Of a stretch of DNA of 47,383 bases, positions 40,139-47,383 are shown one piece after another. The notes beneath the pieces are model-generated. The model was not told the DNA's origin and ran no database searches. It was given only the letters and a program-made list of their open reading frames with translations. The position numbers and the translations under genes were made by a program. The stretch is from Pontibacillus litoralis JSM 072002 (lineage in GTDB: Bacteria; Bacillota; Bacilli; Bacillales; BH030062): positions 1 through 47,383 of the forward strand of contig NZ_AVPG01000025.1 of the NCBI RefSeq assembly GCF_000775615.1, written 5' to 3'. Numbering within the stretch: the first letter of the stretch is position 1; each line of letters starts with the position of its first letter.

Positions 40139-41293
40139 TTAAAGGAAACACTTCAAATATGCTTCAGTATCCAGTGAATTTCTACCAGTGTTTTTTATAA
40201 AGGGCTTAAAATTATATTTATCATACACAACACTCATATGATAGCCTATTTCCTTTACCTCATCTAATTTGGGTCTCTGTCTATTGGCAAACTGTGACCC
40301 CGGATCATTATGGAAAATATTAATGGCTGGCACAACACCCAATTCTCCCAATCTATGCATCCCTTCTGCCAAAGATTCTACTGGTTCTAACCCACCTACA
40401 AATCCACAATAAACATTTCCTCTACCAAGATATTTCACCGCTTCTTTAAGCGCTCCCAAAAAATTTTCTCTGCCATAATCTTTTGATTTTCCGGGACAAA
40501 TTTCTTCGAAAAGGTTTTTATCATAAATTTCGAGATCCATTGCTATAGTGGCCCCCGTTTTTGACAATCTTTCGAATAAGCTAAGGTCCTTCGGTGGCAT
40601 AGAAATTAAATGCTTCTCGACATGTGAAGGGATGTCCAGTTCGGAAACCGCCTCCAAAACTTCTATGTGTCTTTTGAAACCCAGGTCATAGTTACTTATT
40701 GTTCCACCATTAAGGAGAAAATGATTAACGCGCTCTCCCTCTGATTCTAATGCGATTTTAATTGCTTCTTTTGCTGTAGCGGGTTTTATGAACATTTCGT
40801 GATCGGCTTGTGATTTGCGAGTCGGCTGGAGTGAACAAAACTTACATTCCTCTCCTTTGGCCCAAAAATAACAAGTTCCCGGGCTAAAAACCCCCAGTGT
40901 TGCGTTTCCATATAGAGTAACTACTCGTGACACGTTTGAACCATCCATCATTTTAAGATCATAAAAATTTGGTCTTTGCGGAAATTCGATAGGGATTAAT
41001 TCCTCACCATTTGTTACATAGAAATTATCGTTAACGCATTCCAAACTCCATTTTGCATTATTTCTTTGGTTTACTGCAACTACTATCCCCTCCGGTAGTA
41101 GTATCTCTTGAGGAACTTTCATCTCTTTGGGAAACATTTTCTCATCACTGTTGCCGTAGGCTCTCCTTTTTTCCAATAGATCATTCTTCTTGGAAAACTC
41201 CACCAAGAAATCGTCACTGTAATTAATGCCCTCAACAAGTATTTCTGCTTTTAACTGCCCGTATTTCTTTATACTTGATACTGTTTGTTTCAC
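40139..41293 (-). CDS. Radical SAM enzyme with CX8CX2C motif
   Basis: A 384-residue enzyme from a GTG at 41293, which has GGAGGT seven bases upstream; the longer frame from 41377 overlaps the upstream gene by 55 bases. The cluster motif is TCYFWAKGEECKFCS (Cys141, Cys150, Cys153), CX8CX2C instead of the usual CX3CX2C. FLLNGGT is a GGE-like SAM-binding motif, and GFVGGLEP lies further on. No SPASM domain is apparent. It presumably makes a radical modification of a base, a sugar or the 19-residue peptide. Confidence 0.85.
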   Translation of the reverse strand: MKQTVSSIKKYGQLKAEILVEGINYSDDFLVEFSKKNDLLEKRRAYGNSDEKMFPKEMKVPQEILLPEGIVVAVNQRNNAKWSLECVNDNFYVTNGEELIPIEFPQRPNFYDLKMMDGSNVSRVVTLYGNATLGVFSPGTCYFWAKGEECKFCSLQPTRKSQADHEMFIKPATAKEAIKIALESEGERVNHFLLNGGTISNYDLGFKRHIEVLEAVSELDIPSHVEKHLISMPPKDLSLFERLSKTGATIAMDLEIYDKNLFEEICPGKSKDYGRENFLGALKEAVKYLGRGNVYCGFVGGLEPVESLAEGMHRLGELGVVPAINIFHNDPGSQFANRQRPKLDEVKEIGYHMSVVYDKYNFKPFIKNTGRNSLDTEAYLKCFL

Positions 41294-41322
41294 TAGAAAG
41301 ACCTCCCGATAATTATTCCTAA

Positions 41323-42384
41323 CTAAATGTGGATTCTCATTTCTGTACTGGGTTCTAGTAATAGTCCGAAATGCCAATCTTCTGAGGTGTAATTTTCCAA
41401 TATATAAGTTGATTTAATCAACCTACCAGCATAAACAACATAATCCACGTTATGAAGCGAATGGTACGATTTAGGGAATAAACCAACTTTTAATATTTTA
41501 GGTGAGGTATTTGATCTTTTACCAACAACCAAATCTTCGGCTATTAGCAAACTCCCTCCAGTATAAATTTTATCAATAATAACTATAGAATCATGTTGGG
41601 CTTCCTCACAAATATTTTCGGGGAATATAGTATGAAAGTTTTTCTTTCTATAAAGCTGATAAGGGTCATTTTCTCTATGTACTTCAGTGAAAAATATCCT
41701 TTTGTCCATGGTGGAATTCATATATCCTAAAGCAATCGACAAACCCGCCGTCAGTATAAATAATTTGTTTTTTGCAAGCCCCTTAATTTTATTCCACAAT
41801 AGGTGATTTTGATAAATTGTGCTTTGATTAAATAATTTTATTTGCGGTTTTGCTTCCTGTTTAATATACTCTGAATACTTTGCAATAAATTGTTGGTAAA
41901 ACTCTTTCACAATGTCATTAGAATTGTTAATGTTCCTAATTTGGTGAATTCCTCTTGCTTCATATAGGCTCAAGTACATTTTAGACTTTATGTCTAAACA
42001 TTCATAAACCCTTTGCAAAATCGCATTTTTTACCTGCCAAAGTTCCTGTTTAATAGGGCCAGTAATCGCAATTTCTGTTTTCAGACTATCACCAGTTATA
42101 CGTTTAATATTAGTATTTTTTATGTAATCAGATAGTGTCTTTTCAATCATTATAAAGCAGTTATAAATAGTTTCACCATCGCATAGGTTCAAAGGGTATT
42201 CGGGGTTACTTAGATCACATATCATAATTTCAGGATACCTCAAGGTGTACCTAACATCCTGTATAGCGCACCCATTTTGGACAGCTACATCAACAGCATC
42301 CAAAGAATTTGTTACAATCCCCCCAACGGTTCTATTAAAGTGGGCGCCACTTTTCAATTCTATCTCCTTTGTGTTCAAATCCAT
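41323..42384 (-). CDS. Phosphoribosyltransferase-like protein
   Basis: A 353-residue protein. The C-terminal half holds a PRPP-binding-like loop, SIVIIDKIYTGGSLL (about 266-280), where Asp271 and TGGS match the DxxxTG pattern of type I PRTases. The N-terminal half (about 1-200) is not recognised. It probably joins ribose-5-phosphate to a base and opens the pathway. The first ATG (42384) has a purine-rich tract almost touching it; a TTG at 42357 with AAGGAG six bases upstream is an alternative start. It is the first gene of the operon. Confidence 0.75.
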   Translation of the reverse strand: MDLNTKEIELKSGAHFNRTVGGIVTNSLDAVDVAVQNGCAIQDVRYTLRYPEIMICDLSNPEYPLNLCDGETIYNCFIMIEKTLSDYIKNTNIKRITGDSLKTEIAITGPIKQELWQVKNAILQRVYECLDIKSKMYLSLYEARGIHQIRNINNSNDIVKEFYQQFIAKYSEYIKQEAKPQIKLFNQSTIYQNHLLWNKIKGLAKNKLFILTAGLSIALGYMNSTMDKRIFFTEVHRENDPYQLYRKKNFHTIFPENICEEAQHDSIVIIDKIYTGGSLLIAEDLVVGKRSNTSPKILKVGLFPKSYHSLHNVDYVVYAGRLIKSTYILENYTSEDWHFGLLLEPSTEMRIHI

Positions 42385-42428
42385 CCCTCCCTCTCTTTAA
42401 GGCAAGTTCAATAACAAGTGAAACAAGA

Positions 42429-42493
42429 AATTTACTTATTTGTAGGGGATTTTAATAAATATTAATATAACATAGATTAATTTACTTATTTGT
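42429..42493. repeat. 15-bp direct repeats upstream of the biosynthetic operon
   Basis: AATTTACTTATTTGT occurs at 42429-42443 and 42479-42493, with a partial third copy near 42524. The 50-bp spacing, about five helical turns, just upstream of the operon start suggests a regulator binding site. The promoter itself was not clearly identified. Confidence 0.55.
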
Positions 42494-42611
42494 TGGATTA
42501 TGTCGAATTGCTGAACTTTTCTGTTTTTATTTGTTGGTTAAGTTTGTGTACTACCTTCGATAATTCTGAAATAGACCTTTTCGAGGGGTTGGGCAAAAAC
42601 ACCCAAAATGT

Positions 42612-42644
42612 GATGTGTGAAGGGCATCGAACCCCTCACACATC
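42612..42644. other. 9-bp perfect stem in the intergenic region
   Basis: GATGTGTGA (42612-42620) and TCACACATC (42636-42644), with a 15-base loop that can extend the stem. It lies in the 447-base gap between the divergent operons. It is a terminator-like or operator element without a T run. Confidence 0.45.
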
Positions 42645-42760
42645 ATTACCTCTCTAGCCTAGTTTATTCTTCATCACTCTCTTAAGAGTAAATTATTTTC
42701 TCGTTATTCCGTAAAGGGTCTGCGCTTATGGGACGGCATGGACAAACTTTATTGCGACAG

Positions 42761-42810
42761 TGTTAACAACGTTAACTATATGTGGCACAATTTAGTTAAC
42801 GTTGTTAACA
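42761..42810 (+). promoter_or_regulatory. 18-bp perfect inverted-repeat operator
   Basis: TGTTAACAACGTTAACTA (42761-42778) and its exact complement (42793-42810), separated by 14 bases, 21 bases upstream of the next ATG. Each arm contains two GTTAAC units, so up to four subunits could bind. It is the likely operator for the downstream regulator gene. Confidence 0.75.
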
Positions 42811-42831
42811 AAATTGAAAGGGTGTTTTTGA

Positions 42832-43332
42832 ATGAGAAAAGCTACATCTTTGATCGTGGATGAAATACCAAAACTGGAGAAGTTACTACCATATAATGGC
42901 AGTGTAATCCTTGCGGATGAAGCGCTGTCAAATCTGAATGATAAGGATCAGACATTTTTAAAAATGTTGTGGTTCTTTGAAAACCCAAAGGGTCAAAATT
43001 TCAACTTAGAATCAATCTGTCAGCATTTAGATGAAGAATGGCTGGAACTGGCACTAGATGCCATTGTTACTTTTTTTAAAGAAGATACATTCTTGATAAA
43101 AAGACCAACATTTTCTTTAGTGCGAGAAGGTGACACCTATTTAAATCAAGTGCAATTCGCAAATTATTTAAAGGAAAATGGTGTCCCTTATGATCGCTCT
43201 AAGTTAAATGTGTACATTAGTCGGGGACTTGTTCCAGCTGCTGATGTAACGATAGCAGGGAAGAAATATTGGGCTGTTTCAACGGTTCAAAAATATTTGG
43301 CGAAAGAACAAAAAAGGCTTCAATTAAAGTGA
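42832..43332 (+). CDS. Putative DNA-binding regulator
   Basis: A 166-residue protein. The N-terminal 90 residues are helical and acidic. The C-terminal part (about 105-160, with QVQFANYLKENGVPYDRSKLN and AAKYWAVSTVQKYL-like ending) resembles excisionase or MerR-type winged helices. GAAAGGGTG precedes the ATG. It lies behind a large inverted repeat and is divergent from the biosynthetic operon. I do not recognise a family; autoregulation or control of the operon is inferred. Confidence 0.6.
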   Translation: MRKATSLIVDEIPKLEKLLPYNGSVILADEALSNLNDKDQTFLKMLWFFENPKGQNFNLESICQHLDEEWLELALDAIVTFFKEDTFLIKRPTFSLVREGDTYLNQVQFANYLKENGVPYDRSKLNVYISRGLVPAADVTIAGKKYWAVSTVQKYLAKEQKRLQLK

Positions 43333-43361
43333 ATTTAATAAAACACTTGTTTCATTAAATA

Positions 43362-43469
43362 TTATTTATTCAGTTTTTTGTTTGATTTTTTCAATGGAAT
43401 GCCGTATTTTTTGCTGTGTTCAATACCTTTTTTTGCTAAAGTTCTGGCTTCATCTTTCGTCATTTTCAT
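43362..43469 (-). CDS. Small basic 35-residue protein
   Basis: The minus frame gives MKMTKDEARTLAKKGIEHSK, then KYGIPLKKSNKKLNK, 35 residues, from an ATG at 43469 with AAAGGGGA about seven bases upstream. It lies in the 300-base gap between two plus-strand genes, so it is convergent with one and divergent from the other. It is a soluble basic helix of unknown role. Confidence 0.6.
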   Translation of the reverse strand: MKMTKDEARTLAKKGIEHSKKYGIPLKKSNKKLNK

Positions 43470-43627
43470 ACTCATTCCCCTTTCCACATGTTTAATAGTT
43501 TAATATCAGTGTGGACAGGATTTTGAGATTTTAAACATAAGTCCTCCCCATGCCCCATATAATTAAAAATAAGCTTAGGACACAAGGACACTGTCCTAGA
43601 GAAAAAATGAAGAAAAGAGGGGTATTT

Positions 43628-44275
43628 ATGAATGGGGAAGGGCAGAGTGTAGTTAAAAAAAGAAAAGTTCGATCTGACAAAAAACGAGATGTCAAACCGA
43701 CAATAGCAGTTGAGTTGAAAGATTGTATCTACAGATTATCTTATATTACAAACACCCCAGTTAAAGATGTTGCTGAAGTTATTTGTGAAAAAGGAATAAA
43801 ATCAAGAAAAGTCATAGACTATCTGTCTTCATTTTTTAGAAGAGACTACAATTACATGAGTACAGTAAGTACAGTATATATTGGGGATCCTTCCCTGGAA
43901 TCATTGCAAGGAAAATATCAGTCTGGAAAAAATGAAAGGATAACGATTAGATTTAGTCAAGTTACATATGACGAGATTAAATGTTTAGCAGCTGCACTTG
44001 ATGTTACTCCATCAAAAGCTACAGCTCTACTTTTGGATGCTAGTGTAAGAAACACGAATTTATTGAATGCTTATGTAAAACTATATTTGAACGAAAATGT
44101 TGATAAAAGAAGAATGAAAGAATTGAAACAGGTGTTACAATATGTTAATAAAAATAATCCGTATAATGATGACATATCTTGGTTTACATTGTTATCTTTT
44201 CTTTTGGAAGAAGTTAAAGAAAGTACAGCAGATGTGAAAGAAGCAATTCATACTTGGATGGAGAAGTATAAATGA
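43628..44275 (+). CDS. RHH-like plasmid protein of unknown function
   Basis: A 215-residue protein from an ATG at 43628, with GAGGGG upstream; the frame also opens at 43550. A basic N-terminus (VVKKRKVRSDKKRD) is followed by a helical region and NERITIRFSQVTYDEIKCLA (about 102-121), a pattern like a ribbon-helix-helix strand-helix, then VTPSKATALLLDASV. DNA binding is likely; copy-number or maintenance control is a guess. It ends before a strong terminator. Confidence 0.6.
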   Translation: MNGEGQSVVKKRKVRSDKKRDVKPTIAVELKDCIYRLSYITNTPVKDVAEVICEKGIKSRKVIDYLSSFFRRDYNYMSTVSTVYIGDPSLESLQGKYQSGKNERITIRFSQVTYDEIKCLAAALDVTPSKATALLLDASVRNTNLLNAYVKLYLNENVDKRRMKELKQVLQYVNKNNPYNDDISWFTLLSFLLEEVKESTADVKEAIHTWMEKYK

Positions 44276-44410
44276 AAAGTTATTTTGTCTTAGCGCAACT
44301 AAAGTTGTAAGTTCACTTTCGATATTTTTGACTTATATGAAACTATTTAGTATAATTAGTAATAGCTGTAATATTTTGAGTGAGGTCCCCTTCGAAATTT
44401 CTTTCTTTTC

Positions 44411-44449
44411 AACCCACCTTATTAATCAGTACATAAGGTGGGTTTTTTT
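44411..44449. terminator. Strong bidirectional terminator
   Basis: A perfect 12-bp stem AACCCACCTTAT/ATAAGGTGGGTT (44411-44422, 44433-44444) ends in TTTTTTT on the plus strand; the other flank is less T-rich. It separates the convergent RHH-like and resolvase genes. Confidence 0.85.
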
Positions 44450-44462
44450 GTAATAAATGCAG

Positions 44463-45020
44463 CTATCTTTTTTGTTTTAAGTATTGATAAAGTTTAGATT
44501 TAGATACACCTGTTATTTCGGTTATTTCCTTTAATGTATGTGTCTTTGCGTTGTATAATTTAATAGCTTTTTCTAATTTTTCTTGGCTCATTCGGGGGCG
44601 ACCACCTTTCCTTCCACGTGCTCTAGCCGCAGCAAGTCCAGCTCTTGTGCGTTCACGTGTTAATTCTACCTCCATTTCAGCAAATGCGCTCATTATATGG
44701 AAAAAGAACCTACCTTGTGCAGTGCTTGTGTCTATACCATCTTGTACTGAAGCAAGTTCAATTCCTTTTTCTCTTAATGATGCAGCTAAATTTACTAACT
44801 GCTTTGTTGTTCTTCCAAGCCTATCTAGTTTGTAAATAACTAATGTGTCGCCATTGCGTAAATAATCCATACATTTACCGAACTCTGTGCGATCTTCTTT
44901 TCTTCCTGTTATTTTTTCTTTAAAGATTTTGTTGCAACCCTCTTTTTTCAAAGCTTCTATTTGCATTTCTAAATTTTGTTCTTCGGTTGAAACTCTTGCG
45001 TACCCGATTTTTTCACTCAC
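44463..45020 (-). CDS. Serine resolvase (Tn3 TnpR/Hin type)
   Basis: A 185-residue small serine recombinase: the catalytic Ser11 in IGYARVSTEEQ, the conserved YKLDRLGRTT, the long E-helix (about 100-135), and a C-terminal HTH (ITEITGVSKSKLYQYL). The start is a GTG at 45020 with AAGGAG upstream. It may resolve plasmid multimers, or belong to the Tn3 remnant. It is cotranscribed with the small zinc-ribbon gene, and a res-like inverted repeat lies about 100 bases further upstream. Confidence 0.95.
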   Translation of the reverse strand: MSEKIGYARVSTEEQNLEMQIEALKKEGCNKIFKEKITGRKEDRTEFGKCMDYLRNGDTLVIYKLDRLGRTTKQLVNLAASLREKGIELASVQDGIDTSTAQGRFFFHIMSAFAEMEVELTRERTRAGLAAARARGRKGGRPRMSQEKLEKAIKLYNAKTHTLKEITEITGVSKSKLYQYLKQKR

Positions 45021-45039
45021 GATCTTGACTCCTTATATT

Positions 45040-45153
45040 TTACAAATCATTATTACAACTAAAGCAAAACCAATTTCCGTTTTCATTTTTTTCCACTCCG
45101 GAATTGTCACTACATATGAAGCAATGCTGTATAAATTCTTTTTCGTAATCCAT
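45040..45153 (-). CDS. 37-residue zinc-ribbon peptide upstream of the resolvase
   Basis: The frame gives 37 residues starting MDYEKEFIQHCFICSD, then CFSCNNDL; two CxxC pairs suit one zinc ion. GGGGGTG precedes the ATG. It lies 19 bases upstream of the resolvase GTG on the same strand, so it is probably an operon partner. Confidence 0.75.
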   Translation of the reverse strand: MDYEKEFIQHCFICSDNSGVEKNENGNWFCFSCNNDL

Positions 45154-45255
45154 GTTTTAACACCCCCAGAAATTATGTACTATAACTATGAAAAATATTT
45201 CATGGAGAATTTATAAACCTAACAATTTCCTTTTCTGCACTTAGCAAAAAAACAT

Positions 45256-45316
45256 TTCCATAAACTCATAATATAGATTAGTTTAAGCGCTTTAAATTAT
45301 ATACGAGTTTACGGAA
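45256..45316. repeat. Candidate resolvase site
   Basis: TTCCATAAACTC (45256-45267) and GAGTTTACGGAA (45305-45316) are inverted arms with one mismatch, about 37 bp apart. AT-rich flanks extend the similarity to about 18 bp (CCRTAAACTCRTA). It lies about 100 bp upstream of the zinc-ribbon/resolvase operon, where res sites are found. Confidence 0.5.
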
Positions 45317-45612
45317 GGAGTAAACCTGAATTAGTTAAGTTTTCAATAGATACTTTAGCTATCCATAAAACGGTCGTTATTTGGAAATAACTCTACTGAT
45401 AGGGGAAATGGCAAATGCGTAGTTAAAAAAGAAGAAGATAAGATGCGGATGTCGGAACTTACCGACTGACCATGCACATCAAACATAAACCGGAAGTGTT
45501 AGTGATTGTTAATGATGTTAGTACAACCTGCACCCCTTACATCAGTTGGAGTTACTACTAAGTAGTGTTTTAAATATATGAACTAATACTTCAAATCTTT
45601 AACGCACTACCC
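45317..45612. other. Intergenic stretch before the IS element
   Basis: No gene of convincing length on either strand. A short plus frame around 45400-45480 has VVKK residues also found at the start of the RHH-like gene at 43628, and may be a decayed copy. Nothing else was recognised. Confidence 0.3.
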
Positions 45613-45700
45613 GAAAGAATTCTCCTTCCTCAAGCGTGTGCAGGGCGATAGCCCAACGGTAGGTGGGAGATGAATTTCGGTTTGGCGTAGCCAAAAGGCT

Positions 45701-45728
45701 TTGCTTTTTATTTTGCATCTGATATAAT
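45701..45728 (+). promoter_or_regulatory. tnpA promoter
   Basis: TTGCTT (45701-45706), a 16-base spacer and TATAAT (45723-45728), about 30 bases upstream of the tnpA ATG. It lies inside the left end. Confidence 0.6.
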
Positions 45729-45760
45729 CAGTCTTATAAAGTATAAAGGTTGGTATATCA

Positions 45761-46159
45761 ATGAAATTAGATAGCAATAATCATTCGGTGTTCTTATTGC
45801 ATTATCATCTTGTATTGGTCGTGAAATACAGAAGAAATGTATTTGATGATGATATGTCAGAATATGCAAAAGACATGTTTGTACGCCTGTCTGAAAAATA
45901 TAATGTAACATTGATTGAATGGAATCATGATATTGACCATGTTCACATTCTGTTCAAAGCACATCCAAATACAGAAATGACAAAATTCATTAATGCATAT
46001 AAGAGTGCAAGTTCTCGACTAATCAAGAGAGACTTTCCACAAGTGAAAAAGAAACTTTGGAAAGAAATGTTTTGGTCAAGAAGCTTTTGTTTGGTGACTA
46101 CTGGCGGTGCAACACTAGATGTAGTCGAAAAGTATATTGAAAATCAAGGTGAAAAGTGA
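45761..46159 (+). CDS. tnpA: IS200/IS605 Y1 transposase TnpA
   Basis: A 132-residue HUH transposase: the HUH histidines in DHVHIL (His60, His62), and the catalytic Tyr125 in VVEKYIENQ. It acts as a dimer on single-stranded element ends. Length and motifs match the family, so it should be active. It ends 10 bases before tnpB. Confidence 0.95.
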   Translation: MKLDSNNHSVFLLHYHLVLVVKYRRNVFDDDMSEYAKDMFVRLSEKYNVTLIEWNHDIDHVHILFKAHPNTEMTKFINAYKSASSRLIKRDFPQVKKKLWKEMFWSRSFCLVTTGGATLDVVEKYIENQGEK

Positions 46160-46169
46160 GGTGTAGGTT

Positions 46170-47258
46170 ATGTTGAAAGCATATAAGTATCGGATTTATC
46201 CAAATAATGAACAACGATTATTTTTCGCAAAAACATTCGGTTGCGTTCGTTTTGTGTACAACAAAATGCTTGCGGATAGAATTAACTCTTATCGAGTGTC
46301 ACAAGAAAAACTTGACAAGTCTATCAAATATCCTACACCTGCACAATACAAAGCTGATTTTCCTTTTCTAAAGGAAGTTGATAGTTTAGCTTTAGCCAAT
46401 GCTCAAATGAATCTAAATAAGGCATACGCTAATTTCTTTCGTGATAAATCCGTTGGATTTCCAAAATTCAAAAGTAAGAAAGATAACCATCGAAGCTATA
46501 CAACGAATAATCAAAAAGGAACAGTCTATATTGAGAATGGTTGTATCAAACTACCAAAGTTAAAGACGTTAGTACGAATCAAGCAACATAGACAATTCTT
46601 TGGGTTGATAAAGTCCGTTACAATTTCTCAAACACCTACTGGAAAATATTTTGTATCAGTATTGGTAGAAGAAAATGAACAATTATTCCCTAAAATTGAT
46701 ACAAAAGTAGGGATTGATGTTGGCTTGAAAGACTTTGCGATATTGTCTAATGGTGCAAAATACGAAAACCCTAAATGGTTGAGAAAAGCTGAAAAAAGAT
46801 TAGCGTTTCTACAACGTTCTTTGTCACGTAAAAAGAAGGGTTCATCTAATCGGAACAAAGCTAGATTACAAGTCGCAAGACTTCATGAAAAGATTGCTAA
46901 CCAACGCAATGATTTTCTTCACAAAGTAAGTAGTGAAATCACAAACGAAAACCAAGTAATTGTGATTGAAGACTTGAAAGTGAAAAACATGCAAAAGAAC
47001 CATAAGTTAGCAAAAGCAATTAGTGAAGTATCTTGGGCTAAATTTAGAGAATATCTTGACTATAAAGCAGTATGGAAAGGTCGTGATTTGATAATTGCAC
47101 CTAAACACTATGCAAGTAGTCAATTATGTTCATCGTGTGATTACAAAAATAAAGACGTTAAGAATCTCAACCTCCGTGAATGGGATTGCCCTTCTTGCGG
47201 CAAACATCACGATAGAGACGTAAACGCAAGTATCAACTTGCTAAAATTAGCCATGTAA
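46170..47258 (+). CDS. tnpB: TnpB RNA-guided nuclease
   Basis: A 362-residue TnpB. The RuvC-like residues are Asp183 (VGIDVGLKD), Glu267 (VIVIEDLK) and the last Asp in HHDRDVNAS (348/350); the zinc finger is CSSC ... CPSC (320-343). All are present, so the nuclease should be functional. TnpB proteins use a guide RNA from the element's right end. GAGGTG precedes the ATG. Confidence 0.95.
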   Translation: MLKAYKYRIYPNNEQRLFFAKTFGCVRFVYNKMLADRINSYRVSQEKLDKSIKYPTPAQYKADFPFLKEVDSLALANAQMNLNKAYANFFRDKSVGFPKFKSKKDNHRSYTTNNQKGTVYIENGCIKLPKLKTLVRIKQHRQFFGLIKSVTISQTPTGKYFVSVLVEENEQLFPKIDTKVGIDVGLKDFAILSNGAKYENPKWLRKAEKRLAFLQRSLSRKKKGSSNRNKARLQVARLHEKIANQRNDFLHKVSSEITNENQVIVIEDLKVKNMQKNHKLAKAISEVSWAKFREYLDYKAVWKGRDLIIAPKHYASSQLCSSCDYKNKDVKNLNLREWDCPSCGKHHDRDVNASINLLKLAM

Positions 47259-47383
47259 TTGGTATTTTCTTTAGGGGCAGGGACTGCCCTTATAGCTTAG
47301 TAAATATAGATAGCTAATAAAAGTATCTAGTTCCTAAGAAGCCCCCACTTCAAGTAAGCTCGCGAGAGCTACTAAGTGGCGGG
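47259..47383 (+). ncRNA. Right end and probable omega-RNA region, incomplete
   Basis: After tnpB there is a GGGCAG/CTGCCC hairpin (47275-47289) and then the large terminal stem that starts GCCCCCACTT and returns AAGTGGCGGG at 47374-47383. The TnpB guide RNA would end here, with the guide from DNA just beyond the window edge. The RNA probably starts inside tnpB. Confidence 0.6.

Larger units (their letters stand above)
45613..47383 (+). mobile_element. IS200/IS605-family element, right end cut by the window
   Basis: A Y1 transposase gene and a tnpB gene with flanking structured ends. The left end lies around 45613-45700, with a TTTGGC/GCCAAA hairpin at 45681-45695. The right end begins about 47259. 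The left boundary is approximate, because these elements have no terminal inverted repeats or target duplications. Confidence 0.85.

Noticed and set aside
36549-42384. Calling the cluster a microcin C system
   Set aside because: No MccB-type adenylating enzyme, and the peptide does not end in Asn; only a loose analogy.
45400-45480. Short frame with VVKK similar to the start of the 43628 gene, as a functional gene
   Set aside because: Only about 28 codons, no SD, similarity short; noted as possible decay.

Overview
The window reads as part of a large, self-transmissible plasmid from a low-GC Gram-positive bacterium, most likely a Bacillaceae host and plausibly the Bacillus cereus group. It is AT-rich, has strong AGGAGG-type ribosome binding sites, and uses TTG and GTG starts. 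It carries a replication initiator with iterons and an antisense-RNA attenuator, an actin-like partition locus, and a MobQ relaxase with a recognisable oriT. No chromosomal housekeeping genes are seen. The species is inference; the plasmid nature is well supported.

Region 1 (about 1-23,000, minus strand) is one long conjugation operon transcribed right to left. In order of transcription it has: a coiled-coil secreted protein, a thioester-domain adhesin, a Tad-like module (TadE-like, CpaF/VirB11-type ATPase, TadB, TadC, DUF4320-like, and two tandem tiny membrane proteins), a VirB2/CagC-like pilin, PrgI/VirB3, a TraC-like protein, VirB4, an EssB/YukC-like protein, a CwlT-like wall hydrolase, a small membrane protein, a VirB8-like protein, a VirD4 coupling protein encoded as two genes, VirB6/TrbL, a coiled-coil protein, a Toprim primase-like protein, a lipoprotein and topoisomerase III. 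Several terminator-like hairpins inside the operon probably set stoichiometry. It starts behind a 500-base leader full of hairpins.

Region 2 (23,350-27,400) holds control and replication. Two divergent XRE regulators share an operator/promoter, followed by a third XRE gene, iterons, and the rep gene on the minus strand. The rep leader has a terminator-type attenuator and an opposing antisense RNA with a UUUGGCG loop. A block of nested palindromes lies beyond it.

Region 3 (27,400-34,620) holds an autoregulated zinc-ribbon/RHH pair, ParM and a putative ParR, a class I Fic toxin-antitoxin pair, two relaxosome-accessory-like proteins divergent from the relaxase, oriT, the MobQ relaxase, an orphan IS605-type right end, and a second, self-inhibited class II Fic protein.

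Region 4 (34,620-47,383) is accessory DNA: an IS21 istB remnant abutting a 5'-truncated Tn3-family transposase, then the most interesting locus. That locus is a minus-strand operon of a phosphoribosyltransferase-like protein, a radical SAM enzyme with an unusual CX8CX2C cluster motif, a thymidylate-kinase-like enzyme, a Nudix hydrolase, an MFS exporter, an unlisted 19-residue lysine-rich peptide gene with a near-perfect ribosome binding site, and a nucleotidyltransferase. I infer an undescribed peptide, or peptide-nucleotide, natural-product system. It is followed by a regulator with an 18-bp inverted-repeat operator, small plasmid genes, a serine resolvase with a res-like site, and an IS200/IS605 element (TnpA, TnpB) whose right end is cut by the window edge.
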